Shown piece by piece: positions 46,001 through 58,429 of a stretch of 64,000 nt of DNA. Below the pieces are notes generated by a model. That model made no database searches, was not told the DNA's origin, and saw only the letters and a program-made list of their open reading frames with translations. Location: contig NC_091097.1 of NCBI RefSeq assembly GCF_024713975.1, forward strand, positions 1,951,361 to 2,015,360, read 5' to 3'. The DNA comes from Paralichthys olivaceus. Its lineage: Eukaryota > Chordata > Actinopteri > Pleuronectiformes > Paralichthyidae. Positions within the stretch are counted from its first letter, which is position 1; every line of letters starts with the position of its first letter. Both the position numbers and the translations under genes were made by a program.

Positions 46001-48427
46001 CAGGACTTTCTCCACAGTTTTCCTTTCATACATGCACAACGCAGCAGGAGATTCTCTGCTCAGACGTGTTCCCAACAGCAACAAATCCTCCGCTGGTGGT
46101 GAAGGGTGGTGCAGCAGGCTCCTACAGGGTTTAGGTGGACTTAATACAAGGGGGGGGTCAGGCAGGGAAAGTTTGCAGAAACTCCAGCGGCTCTCACACG
46201 GACATTGGTGTTTACATATACACCTCCTCCGTAGAAACTGTAGAGGTTTTCTGGAGTTCAGTGCATGTCTGAGAGCAGTTTAAAGGTTCAGTGTGTAGAA
46301 TTTAGTGAAATCTAGTGGTGAAGTTTCATGGTGCAGCTGAACACCCCTCACCTCAACATCCCTTTCCAAATATGAAAAGTTGTCATAAAAACTCAAAAGA
46401 TGTTTAGTTTGTCCAGCTTGGACTAATGTAAAAAACATGGTGGCCTCCGTAGAGAGGACCTCCTCCCTGTGTAAAAATAAAGGATTTCAATATAAAGGGC
46501 CCATTCTAGGGTAAAGAAAACATCAATTCTTACAATTTAGATGAAACGAACTAGTGAAAACATCATTAGGAGTATTTTATATTCAATTTCTGCCAATAGA
46601 TCCCATTCACCTAAATCTTACACACTGGACCTTTAAAGGAGAAGTTCGGTTTTTTTCAACCTGGTCCTTATTTCTAGCATGTGGTATGTAGATCTACTCA
46701 CCCATAAAGGTTTGGAGTAACTTGGAGTCCTTCGGACGCTTTTCCATCCACACGCGATCGGCGTATATCCATACAACACAAGTGATTGGGGCATCCACAA
46801 TACAGCCTCTAAATAACGCATTATCTGCCGCGAAACTCTTCCATGCTAGAAATAAGGTCCAGGTTGAACAAAACCAAACTTCTCCATTAAAACAAGTTTT
46901 CGAGTAAAAAAAGCCAAACTGAATTGTTTTCATTTGGATGTAGCTGCTCACTTTGGCTGTTCCTGTTTTATTCTCAATGACGTATTCACACCTGATCCAC
47001 TGACAAGTCACCAAGTCTGTGTATTGGTCAGTCATGTGACCACTGAGACAAAGCTTTTTCTTTCACTTCGTCTATCACAATAAAAGCCATTCTGGACCTT
47101 GAGTGAGAATAAATAAGAGAACAACAATAAAAGTTACCTGTACTGTCTTCCCCATCTCTCCACAGCCTTCACTACACTGAAACAACACATTGGCTGGCGC
47201 TACTGTTTGATTGTCCTCGGCATCGTGCAGGCTTCTGTGATTGGCTGTGGACTTCTCCTTCGTCCAATCATAATTGAGCCGAAACCTGTAAAGGAGGACA
47301 GTGAATCAGACAAAGACTTGATCTCTCTGAAGCAGCTGCAGGTTTACGAGCTGGAGAACGAACAAACTAGGACCTCCATCAGTTCCGGAGTTTCGGAGGA
47401 CTCAGGCATCACCTCTCTCTCTGCCTCAAACACAGACCTGAGGACAGCAGGAGCAGAAAAAAAGGCCTTGGAGGAGATGGAGGTGCAGGGCAAAGAGGGT
47501 CAGGAGCCGTCACCTCCCACACCAGTCAAGGAGAAGGACGAGGTGGAGTGGGCAGAGGGAGAGGCGGGTCCTCTCAAGCCCTCCAGCCCCAAACTCCTGG
47601 ACTTCTCTGTGCTCAAAGATGGTGCATTTATCTGGTACTCCCTCTTTGGCCTGTTTGCCACTCTGGGCTTCTTCGCCCCACAGCTCTACATCATTGAACT
47701 GAGCAAGAGCCGCGGCGTGGAGCCCAGCATGGCCTCCTACATGCTCTCTGTGATGGCAGTGGCCGAGATATTCGGCCGCTTGTCCATTGGGGTGGTGTTG
47801 AACAAAGTCAGCTGCAGGAAGACCCTGGTGTTATTGGGGTGTGTGGTTCTGTTGTGCCTGGTTCTGGTGGCCTTCACTATTGTGTGGGAGTTCTGGGGCT
47901 TGGTGGTCTGCTGCGCCCTCTATGGCTACTTCATGGGCACCGTGGGCTCCATGCACATCCCCATGCTGGCGGAGGAGGAAGTGGTGGGCATCAAGAAGAT
48001 GCCGTCATCTGTAGGAGTGTATGTTTTCATCCAGAGCTTCGCTGGGCTGGCCGGACCGCCGCTAGGAGGTAAAAACGACTTTTTAGTTGACGTCTGTGTG
48101 TTTTCACTCATCTGTGAGACTGTAGATTCTGACTGCTGTCTCATCTGTTCTCCAGGTCTGTTGGTGGATGTCACACAGAACTACGGCGCTGCCTTCTACT
48201 CTTGTGCGGTGGGCATGGGGCTCAGTGCCATCTGCTTGGCTCTGGTTGGCCCGGCCAAATCCGGCATGTGCCAATCACAGGGCAGAAACAAAAGCAAGAG
48301 CACAGAGGAGGAGGAGGAGAAATTGTCACTGGACAACAACCAGGCTGACTTTTTGGACATTGACCTGGCCCCTGAGGACAGTCCTGTGAGAACGGCTGTG
48401 GATCAGGACAAAGCCTCAGTAATATGA
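43061..48427 (+). CDS. slc16a6: Monocarboxylate transporter 7 (SLC16A6)
   Basis: Twelve-helix plasma-membrane transporter of the MCT family; zebrafish slc16a6a is reported to export beta-hydroxybutyrate from hepatocytes. Coding exons: 43061-43292 (exon begins 43045), 44204-44347, 45519-45647, 47166-48068 and 48156-48427, all GT-AG and in phase, giving 559 residues against 523 in human. The MCT signature DGGWGW is at residues 20-25 in TM1. The second family motif YFSRRR is at 143-148 before TM5. The central cytoplasmic loop (about 203-311) is acidic and Ser/Pro-rich, longer than in human. The second half has [10 protein letters not shown], then [10 protein letters not shown] and [14 protein letters not shown]. 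The C-terminus has a Glu run and ends DQDKASVI. Close to human MCT7 in [19 protein letters not shown] and FLPTVTIL. The last intron, 48069-48155, is 87 nt and open in frame. a/b paralogue not decided. Confidence 0.96.
43724..44075 (-). mobile_element. MITE-A copy 7, reverse orientation (slc16a6 intron 2)
   Basis: Starts TTAGGTGAAAGGGAAATATTG (the 3' terminal repeat of the family is missing) and ends AAATTCTACACACTGTACC. The internal sequence is the reverse complement of copies 2-5. It lies 128 bp upstream of exon 44204-44347. Confidence 0.9.
46280..46636 (+). mobile_element. MITE-A copy 8 (slc16a6 intron 4)
   Basis: TTAAAGGTTCAGTGTGTAG at the left, CACACTGGACCTTTAA at the right. More diverged inside than copies 2-5. 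Its final TTAA (46633-46636) is also the first TTAA of the next element. Confidence 0.9.
46633..46890. mobile_element. MITE-C: 258-bp element with 49-bp terminal inverted repeats
   Basis: Left arm 46633-46681 and right arm 46842-46890 match as reverse complements with about four mismatches; both carry TTAA at the outer end. Arms begin TTAAAGGAGAAGTTCGGTT and, reversed, TTAATGGAGAAGTTTGGTT. No coding capacity. In slc16a6 intron 4. Confidence 0.92.
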
Positions 48428-49833
48428 ACCAAACAGCATGACATCACCTCATAAGTAAGGACAAGAATGTCAACAGGCTAATACAGATACACTTGGAGAG
48501 GCTGCAGTGTTGGTAACACTACAGACTTCCCAGCTGCTCTTGGTTCCAAATCTCAGGTGTACATGTTTTCACTGTCTGACAAGCTTGAAGTTCGCTCCTT
48601 CACAGAGAGGGGGCAGTCTCTCCCCCTGAGACCAAAGACAGCCGTGTGGAGCGCAGGGTGTCACACCTCAGCTTTCTAACAACCACACATACGTTTCTGT
48701 TCCAGCAAAACCTTGATTATGAAAAGCTTTTTCTACATTCCTCTTTGTATTATTAGTTTGGGCTCATCTCAGGACAGAAGTATTGTTGTCATGGTAACTG
48801 AGGCATCATGAGCATGACGGAGACCTCATTTACACCTGGTAATAATATGTGTTTCTTATCTCGATTGTATCTAGATATGAGTTCAACCTGGTGACATTTA
48901 CACGTGGTATGAATGTGTCTCCAGGTCACGTCCTCCCCTCACTGCACAGGTCCACAAAAACAACAACAATAGACAGAAGAAGCTAACCAATCTGCGATTG
49001 GCCTCGTCTTCACTGCATCCACACTGTTCTACGTTGATTCCTCATATTTCAGTTCTGCATCTTGACTTGATTCCTGCTGAACACACACACTGTGTTTCTC
49101 CACACGACAGTCACTCCTTCAGCAAAAGGCGGAGAGTGAAACACACAAGTCTTGCGTCATGCAACCTGTACATACAGTCTGTCTCCTCTGTCTGTCTTAT
49201 GTCCATGTGTTGATATTTCACATTTTGGCAACAATAGCAGTAGCTGCAGCAGTGTGGACTGATGGTTGAGGATGAATTCAGGAGCTCCAGTTTGCTCTCT
49301 TCGTTCTGTGATTCTATGACGTTGGACTTTTTATTCAGCTCGATCATTCTGTGCTGCTCTGGGTAAATGCATTGCCTGTATATTTACACTGTTACCACCA
49401 TCTTGTTGATGTACTGTAGAATAACTGCTGTAGTGTAACGGCACACAGATTAAAAAGCAGTGACGATACGCGAGTAGAACTTTGGGGGTTTACAGTGATA
49501 TTTTTCCCAATGCCATTTCATATATTTCACAATATATGCACATGTCAAAGTGTAGATGTAGAGTTGGTTATTTTTCAGTTTTTGAATGCAAAGGTGTGAT
49601 GGAGAGATTTGACAGGAGCGAGTCCCTCCACATCCACCTCAACACTTGAAGATGAGCTCACAAACCTTTCCCTAATCACAGTGTCACCTTTATTTAAACT
49701 CTTTATAATTATGATTTGATGTTCTGTTTTTATGAATGTGACTTTTTTCATTTGCTTTTAGATAAACAAGTGCTGGGCAGGTTCCTGCCGGTTAAAATGC
49801 TGTACTGCATTCATGATGGATTTTTAAAATAAA
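48428..49833 (+). promoter_or_regulatory. slc16a6 3'UTR with poly(A) signal
   Basis: About 1.4 kb from the TGA at 48425-48427 to AATAAA at 49828-49833 without a better signal between. A patch at 48825-48910 resembles a fish repeat (TTTACACCTGGTAATAATATG). Transcript end not proven. Confidence 0.6.
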
Positions 49834-49839
49834 TTCTTC

Positions 49840-51655
49840 TCCAAACTCTGATTCCTTTTTCCTGAACATGTCAACATAAGGATACTTTGGTGAATGCTGC
49901 TCACGTCTGTTACTGGAGCGGATCTAATCTCATAGAATCGCTCACTCGTCATGGCTGTGACACATTGTTGTTGTTTGGAATCTGTCACTTGCTTTCATTT
50001 CATGTGAGTGACAGATCCGAAATTGTCCATTTAAATGTCTATTTAGGAGAGTGACTACATACAGTGACTGCATATATCTATACAGATATTTATATTTATA
50101 TATAGGAAATTCTGGTAATATGGGAAATCTTTTGGCAATTTTGACAGTAAAATGTATTCTGTTCTATTAGATCAACATATTATACATTTCTGTAATCCTT
50201 AAGAGGTTTTCTATCCACACCAAAATAAAGAATGGAGATATCATGCTCAGAGGAGACATGACACAGCTTTAGTGTTGTTTGTGCCAAAAAAACAAAATCA
50301 ATTCTGAATTTGATAATCTGGGACAGGTCACTTTGAAATCTGGGATACTTTTTAAAAACCATTATGAAAAAATGAAGCTGAATAAGAAATTTAAAATTAT
50401 TCATAGACATGTCATTGATTTATATTGACAACTAAATGTTTCATAAAGAACCCATAGCCTAAATAGAGAATCCATAACATTCATTTCAATGTGGGAGGGC
50501 TTCTGATTGACATTAACCCTGCCCCTTTCTTTAACATCACCCTCAGGATATCCATGTTATCTTAATTTAATAAACAAACTGAAGCTTACGTTTCCCACGT
50601 TACCCAAACCCACCCTTTATGACACACTGTATGTCAACTATGAATGTATTTCTTACCTTGAGACTTCATATTTGAAGGAAAAACAGTACAAACTGAAGGT
50701 ATGGTGTTGAAAAACTTGACCTGTGTTGTTCCTCTGTTTAACTTTATTTAGATTTAGTTTTAGCATCTATAAAGAATTAACTGAAGAGACTAACGTGATT
50801 ATAATTATGAGATCATTGTTGTAATGGTGTCACAAAGACAGCAGCAGTTATTCCAGTGTGAAACTTACCTCATGGATAAATTACTAAAAGTCTTGGTTCT
50901 GAACTGATGACCAGACTTACTGAAGCCTGAATCAGGTTTATGTGACACACAGAAAACAGACCATTCATCGTTTTGCTTTAGAATATTCCACATGCAGTAT
51001 TTTTCAGGCTGAATTCCACTGACAGACCGTACAGAGCTGCGTTACATGACATTCACTCTGTGCTATTACAAGCAGTCCACTAGCATCCTCTATTGGCTGA
51101 ACAGCAGTCTCTCACATGATCCAGTCGTCGTGTGTGAATGTTCAGTACATAAAACTATAAACCTGAAAATAATTACTTTGAATTAAAAAATTGATGAATA
51201 CACACAATGTCAAAGTCTATAAACGCTGCAGGTGGATTATGTGTATAAATGTCAGTATGAAGTAAAAATACAGACAGTGTGCAGAGGTCCAGGTCAGCTT
51301 ATGATTTATACTCAACAGCAGTAATCCTCCTTTCTCAGCTCTTACAGTCTGTTAAAGGCAGAGGCAGGTACATAGTTCACTGTTTGATTTGTCACATCTG
51401 TTCATTGGCAGAAATGGTTTCTAATAAAATAAAACTGAAGTGAATGTCCTGACACATTGAGCAGGAGCACTGTGCTGTGGCAGAAACCTTTGAGTCACAC
51501 GTCACCCTGTTTTCTGTGGCGCTGTCAACTAACCTGCTGCAGCTGATGCTGGCGCTAATGTGCCACAATCACATCAGGGCTCATGCGAGGACAAAGAAGA
51601 CGGAAAGCTGATGACATTTTTTTTTTATTGACTTTGTTCGTCACTCTAGTCGAGG
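49840..51655. other. Intergenic, nothing recognised
   Basis: AT-rich sequence downstream of slc16a6. No exon, RNA gene or full repeat was seen on either strand. Confidence 0.5.
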
Positions 51656-51659
51656 GTTA

Positions 51660-51725
51660 CGGACAGACATAAAACACATTGTACAGATTGTTAAGCCCTA
51701 TGAGGCACATTTCTAAAGTCTTATT
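51660..51725 (+). repeat. Decayed LINE tail
   Basis: TTGTACAGATTGTTAAGCCC and TATGAGGCACATTTCTAAAG match the tail at 1617-1717 in order. Confidence 0.5.
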
Positions 51726-51999
51726 TTAAATGGAACAACTTTCTGGCTATATTACACTATTTCTAATTGTTTTTCCACTTCTCGTGACCCCCCTCCCTCG
51801 TAACATAATCAATGTGTCATCCACTGTGCAGTTGTACTACCTACAAAAACCTCATATAGGCTTCAGTGCAGTATTCCTGCCCAGACAGCATCATGCCACC
51901 ATCTGACCTGGAAGTCTTCCTGTTCCAGGTGCACTGGTATGAATTCAACACTGTGATGTGATAGTGAGTGTGTGCAGTCTACTGTCAGAGTTACATACT

Positions 52000-52770
52000 C
52001 TCATTTCCTACTGCAGCTTTGTTTCCATGCACAGTCATGTGCACTGAGCTACCACAGCAGCCACTGTCTAATTCTCCACCTGATACCCCCCCCCCCCCCC
52101 CCCCCCCCCCCTGGTTTCATTGGAGATTTCCTCCTGTTAAAAGGAAGTTTTTTTTTCCTCTCCCTCTCCTCACTATAGGAACTGTACAGTTTCTTTAAAA
52201 TGTACCACATATAATTCAGTGCCTTGACATAATGTGTGTTGTGACCAGGGTTATTAGTTAACGAAAACTAAAACTAGCAATGAAAAAATAATTTAGTTAA
52301 CTGAAATAAAAATAACGAAAACGAAAAAACGAAAACTAAATAAAAACTACAATGAACAATGCAAAACTAACTAAAACTAAACTGAATTGCAGATAAATTC
52401 AGCTTCGTTGTCGTTTCGTTTTCCCCCTGGATCACTGCCTGTCCTGCAGGTGATGGTTACAGAATGAAATTAAAGGACTTGATAAACCATATTTGGTGTC
52501 ACACATTGTTTCAGCTTCTACAAGTCAAGGCTTTCTCTTAATACCTGGAAAAACTAAAACTAAAACTAAGACTAAGTAAAAACTAAACTGAAACTAGTCG
52601 ATTCCTCAAAATAAAAACTAAACTAAAACTACAAAACCACTTGTTGAACTAACTAAAACTAAACTGAAATAAAAAAGCAAACTGAAAAACTAAATAAAAA
52701 TAAAAACTATTGAAAATTTCAAAACTATAATAACCTTGGTTGGGATTTGTCACTATACACATTAAGGATA
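52000..52770 (+). repeat. LINE/SINE tail split by MITE-D
   Basis: The left part runs from about 52000 to 52244 and includes a C26 run (52086-52111) and GGAGATTTCCTCCTGTTAAA plus GGAAGTTTTTTTTTCC-like text. The right part resumes at 52740 with TTGGGATTTGTCACTATACAC. Joined, they match the uninterrupted copy at 38945-38985. Confidence 0.7.
52245..52739. mobile_element. MITE-D: CCAGGGTTATTA element with AAAACTAA-rich interior
   Basis: Ends CCAGGGTTATTAGTT and, reversed, CCAAGGTTATTATAGTT. Flanked by TTGTGA (52239-52244) and TTGGGA (52740-52745), a probable 6-bp or longer target duplication with one mismatch. Inside are two blocks of irregular ACTAAAACT/ACGAAAACT repeats with a 150-bp unique middle (52382-52555). 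No coding frame. Confidence 0.75.
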
Positions 52771-54420
52771 AGAACAACATAGAAATCATTCATTGTATTT
52801 TATGTTTGACTGACTAACGGCTGCATGTGTAACACGAAAAAGAACACATGATGACGATGATACCACAGGGAACAGAGGAACAGCAGACAGTGTTTAAAAA
52901 AACAGCTGGATTTATTTAGGAGAGTAGAAGGGTAAGACAGTATAAGTTAGACTGTACATATCAGAAAATGCCAAAACTGGGAAGGAAATGGTTCCTGTGA
53001 GTTATTTAGTATGTGGACATCAGACTGCTTGTATGGCATAATAAAAAACACTATATAAAACCATTGTCAACATGATTGGACAGTAGAGGCAGAGTTGGAA
53101 GAGGAGGCACAAAACATCAGTATATTTGGCAGATCATATTTCTCTAAAATCATCAGTGAGTGAGATCATGATTATTTTGAACACATCAGAATATCAACTC
53201 ACGGCTGTGGACCAGTGCTGTTGCATAGTTTGGACAATGTCGGTGACAAGGTTATTTGCAACCTCGCTCAGTGGAAAAATTTGATTGATCGTGTTCCAGG
53301 TCAAGCGCTGATGTCAGACACAGGCTGCAGCATAGAAAACCAGTATAAAAGGTTAAAAGGCAAAGTCAGAGTGTTAGAGAAGTGAGACACTGCTCAGCAT
53401 GGAGCTTTGGGAGCAGAACTCAAACAAGGCCTCCTGGTTAAAGGCAGATCTTTAATGATCCCGGATCAGAAATAACAATGTCCACCAGATCCCCGGGTGT
53501 GACGGCACAGCACTCAGACATCTGTTCCCCGGGGCTCTGATCACAAGTTAATACCAGGTCTGAACAAGTTTGGGACAAACTGAACTGTCATGTTGAGCTG
53601 AGGTTTCAGTTTGGTTTAGGCTTCAGTGTGTCAGAGCCCGTCTGTGAAAAAGGCTGTCAGATCATAAAACTGACTTTACAGTGGCTGGTCCACTGAGGGA
53701 CGAGCAGATGGAGGCAGCGGCTGCACGTTTCTCTGAAGATATTTAAATCCGTTCTTCCCTCACATGACTGCTTCTATGATTCAAGGTGACTCAGATGTAT
53801 CTGGTTCACGGTATCGAGATGACAAAGACACGCAAAAGGCACAGAGATCTTGGAGGTTCAAGATTCCGGAGTGGACATTCACAACACAACACACAGTGAG
53901 CTATAACACAGCAGCAGACAGTCGTCTACGGCACAGCCACCATTGATCTGTTTGCAAGAGAAAAAAGAGAAACAGTCCTGAGATTCTGAATTTAAAGTCA
54001 GAAACACTGAGCTCGTGTCAGTCTCCGTCCAAACTGGCCTATCAGACACTGAGGCACTGGAAAGGATCACTCTCAACAATGTGCGTTCATCAAATTCTTC
54101 TCATCTCATAACAGTTTTTTCTTTTCTCCTCTGTAAAATTCAGATCCTTTTCCTCAACCCATCAGATAGTGGGAGGCAATTGAAAAACCTAAGTGCTATG
54201 AAAGGATGTGGCTCCTCTTTGCTGCAGGCCACTAGTCAACTGTCTGGCTGTGGAGTCATGACGTCATATTACTGAAAAAGGTGACGTCACAGAGGAGCAG
54301 AGACAGTGTAACACCAACGTCCACTCGTCTGCTCCTGCGTGACAGTTCACCGTCTGTGTATCTAAACCAAGTTGAGCACAGAGGCTGTATCAGGGTACAG
54401 GCTGTGACTTCATCTGAGAC

Positions 54421-54650
54421 TGTGTGTGTGTGTGTGTGTGTGTCTATCTATAGTTATGACGGCCAATTTTGGTTCAATGCCATCATTGTGAGGCTGGTCC
54501 TCACAAATTCAATGGGCTGTTTGAGGGTTAACACTTGGTTTTAGGGTTAGAATTAGGTTTAGGGTTAGGCATTTAGTTGTGATGGTTAAGGTTAGGGGCT
54601 AGGGGCTATGTCAATGAGTGTCCTCACAACTATAGAGACGTGCCTGAGTG
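54421..54650. repeat. (TG)n plus TTAGGG-containing fish repeat
   Basis: TG run 54421-54442, then GGTCCTCACAAATTCAATG, GGGTTAGAATTAGG, TTTAGGGTTAGGC and GTGTCCTCACAACTATAGAG, ending in another TG run. The CCTCACAA-CTATAG frame is a common fish repeat. The TTAGGG words belong to it and are not a telomere relic. Confidence 0.65.
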
Positions 54651-57600
54651 TGTGTGTGTGTGTCCCTACAGGCTTCCTTCTGTCCTTAAGTGATGACATG
54701 ACACAGCGGTCTCTGAATCCAGACAAAGACGCCTCTGCTGGGTTTAAGCTTCAGGCTGTCTGAGTAGCAGCAGACAGGAGACAGTGTGTTTGTGACACAC
54801 ACACAGAAGCTGCTTCAGCCCGACACAGACAGGCTGACGGAGGGAGACTCATGCTGACTGGCACTGCAAGGCTTGGGGAAGTCACTGAGCTTTTGGTTGT
54901 CGGTTATCTTCCTCTGTTAAATTTGGAAACACGCACGCAAGCCAGAAATCAGCCACGTGACTTGCAGGCACCTTGTTGGTCCTAGGGACGCTCATACAGC
55001 TACCTGGGACACAGAGGATCAGATCTGTCTCCCATGAGTCCTTCTCAGTCTCCATGTCACTGATTGAGGCAGTTGTTATATTGTAATTGTTGACTCAAAG
55101 CTAAATTGTGGGAGTGTGAGGATAAAAGAGACACAAACCATGACTGTGCTTTAAACAGAAATAAAGCTGAAGTGTGGGACCCAGAGAAGAGAAGACTAAT
55201 CATCTGTGACGTGAGCTGCTGAAGCAGCAACCGCTGATGTTAGATTTTGTAGATTGACACATGCTCCTTGATGCCTGTTGATGCCATTCGTAGTCTGAGA
55301 CTAAATTACAAATCAGACTACAATTCCTATTGGCTGCCATTCATTTTGACACAGTATCAAAATCCCAAAACACATTTCAACTGTGTATTCCAATGACTAT
55401 TGATGGAAGACATGACAGCTACCTTGAGAGCAGCACAAATATCTGGAACATCCCCCTAGTGGCTGGCTGCAGTATAGGACGTGGATCAAACTAAGTCAAA
55501 GCACATGCATAATAAAAGATGTGTCTGTTATTTTAGGTAGTTCTTATCATACTGTTGATTCGTGTTACTGAGAAGTTTGGTTTTAATTTATTATTTGATG
55601 CTATAAAAACTAGAAATACCGCACTGTGGTTGTATGCCTCCACCACCCATTGCAGTTTCCATCTACACCATTTTTTCCCCCCAGAATCGTTTAAATGTCA
55701 CTGTGACCTTTGACCACCACAATCTAATCATGTCATCCTCGAGTCCAGGTTAGCAAATTTGAAAACAAGGCTTTCTTGACAGATGTACAACCTAAAAAAC
55801 ATGACGCTCCCACTGCCTGTTCCAGGCGCAGAGGAATAAAAACCAAATGAGACGTCATGACTGACTTGTGATTGGTCGGGCAAATGTATGGGTGAGACCT
55901 CGATGACGTGGCCCCAACTACTGCATAGACTCCGCATGACATCACCAGCTCAAAATTGTAGCAACTGTATCCGAAAGATTTTGGCTTCATGTTAGTACAT
56001 CACAGTGACCATGATGTCTGCATTACTGTTTGGCTGATACATGCTCAGACATGGGTTAACGACAGTGGATCTCTGGATAACAATATGTAAAGTGAATTAA
56101 AAAAACAAAAGGTAAAATGTGCAGCTACACTGGTTGCTTGGGTCTTTAAAAGACTAAATCCACTTTCCTTGAGTTACAGTAACTTAATTACAGAGCCAAG
56201 CATTATGTACACTCTCTGATGGTCATGTTAAACTTGTATATCAGAGTTAAACTCTTGATTAGGGTTGGAATTTAAAAAAACAATCAAGGGCATGTAATTG
56301 ACAGTAGTTGGGTTATTACTCAGCCTCTAAAAAGACACGAATAAAACCTTTAGTCGTGTTGGTGCAGCTCAACAAACTGGCTTTGCCTCACGTCCTCTTA
56401 AAGGCTCACTATGTTCCACAAGTTAAACGAGTCAAACTCGAGCTGTTACGACCCTGTGCAAAATCAAACTGAGACAGAAGACTAAAGGGGGCCGAGACAC
56501 ATCCAGTGTAGACACGGGGTAAGACATGTGTAACCACCTGTCAGAGGAGGCGGGAGTGTCCGTGTCTGTGGGATCACAGGGGCATGTTACAGGAGAAACA
56601 GGGCATCATTCAGTCTTTTCAGTGATTAGCTGCCATTTCCAACTACAACTAGAAAGAGTTCAAAAATTGCGACGTAGCTGGGCTGGTTTATATTGGAACG
56701 TCTGTGTTCCCACACAGACACTAGACTGTGAGCTTAAACAATATGAGCATTTCTGTTGATGGGGGAGACACAACAGCTCAACCACAGGCCATCTTCATGA
56801 CATTAGGGGCTTGTGGTATTACCTTATTAGCATCCATTAACATCTGCTGAAGTGTTAGCATGAACCAGTGGAACCAGCTACCTGGAGGTGTTCATGCTCT
56901 GGACACAACTGGAGGAGGCAGATTAATGGGGCATCAACACGAGCCACCAGATGTCTGTTTTAGTTTTAAATTAACACCATCCAAAAGAACCCCACTCGTA
57001 CTTAGACATCTATGTGGAGGCGTTACATCAACTCTTCAAGATGAGAGTGAGGTTGGTGTGAGATTCATTACAGCGAATTAGACATTAGAAAATTAGCTAA
57101 GAGGACAATGTGAACTACACATAACCTGTATACTGCAGTGAAAGCGTCCAGGAACATACAGGCTGGTCTTATCCCTTTGCTTTTTAGGTCAGGGTGTGTG
57201 GAGGGCAAAGACGGACAGGATCAACAGGTACCTTCTCAGACAGCAAACCAGAGGTTGAGCCACCTCCTCACTCCTTGAATTATACACCTAAGGTGGTAAG
57301 ATCAAATGGAAAGATAAGACATGCAGGCTTGGATGTGAGATTCCACAGGGCTAGAGAATAAATATGGCCATTTTCAACCTTAATCACCTCCTCCATCACC
57401 AGCCATTAACTAAATGGCCAAAGCATCTCAACAGCACCAACATTTAAACTACATTATGACTGATGTAATTTCAGGCTTAAACTTGTGCATTGTTTGCCCC
57501 AAAAAGGAAAAAAAGGATTTTCCAATGAAAGCACAACAGACGCAGTGTATTCTTGGTATTAGCATGAGATCTGTTTATGTTATGTGTATGATGAATAGAT

Positions 57601-58373
57601 TTATTAATGCTGCTAGTCTACCCAGGTTATGCTGGGTGAGGCTTTAATTAGCCACTGGAAAATAGTGATTAACATCGTTATCGATTCATGAAAGCTGATG
57701 TCATCTCATGTCTTGTTTTCTTCATACAAAGAATATTCAGTTCACTAAATTAGATTAAGACACACAAGTCCCCACATTTGAAACCATAAAATTTTGACAT
57801 CTTGGTTGAAAACTCTGATTTCTTATCAAAGAGAAATCAAAGGAATGTGGGTAACAACATGACTTCATGTCAGATGTAAATGTAAACATCTGTGGTCGGC
57901 CACGTACAGATCACAAGTTAATACCAGGAAGGAAAGTGGGTCACCAGCTTCTTATAGTCCAGAGCCTGATGGTAAAATGGGTTCCAGGTTGAAAATGGCC
58001 ACAGTTTTTCAGACCAGTCTTTTCTGCTGACACACAGTGAAAAGACCCTGTAATAATTGACTTGTGGAGGGGCATAGGCAGGGCTCTGGCTTCAAATCAC
58101 AGAGAAGTGGTTTACGATGTGCCCTGAGAATAACTTAAATATGATGCGTCATGATGAACCCTGCACTATCTAGCCTGATGGCACGGTGGTTTATTGTGTT
58201 TGTTTGTGCTCTCTCATCCCCAAAACTAATGGTAACAGAGTCCATCAGCAGTCACCCATCCACATGTGTAAACCCTCATAAAATATAAGTTAAAGGAAAA
58301 TGCATAGGTACATACAGTATATTCATAGACTAGAAAAAGAAACTAAATGATTAGAAAACTAGTGGACTTCCTA

Positions 58374-58375
<2 letters not shown>

Positions 58376-58428
<53 letters not shown>
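58376..58428. repeat. (TG)n microsatellite, about 53 bp
   Basis: Longest pure dinucleotide run in the window, about 650 bp below the gna13 stop codon, within the likely 3'UTR (it would read as CA in the transcript). Confidence 0.93.

Positions 58429-58429
<1 letters not shown>

Noticed and set aside
54545..54575. TTAGGG words as an interstitial telomere
   Set aside because: Only a few scattered units inside a common dispersed fish repeat; no run of perfect hexamers.
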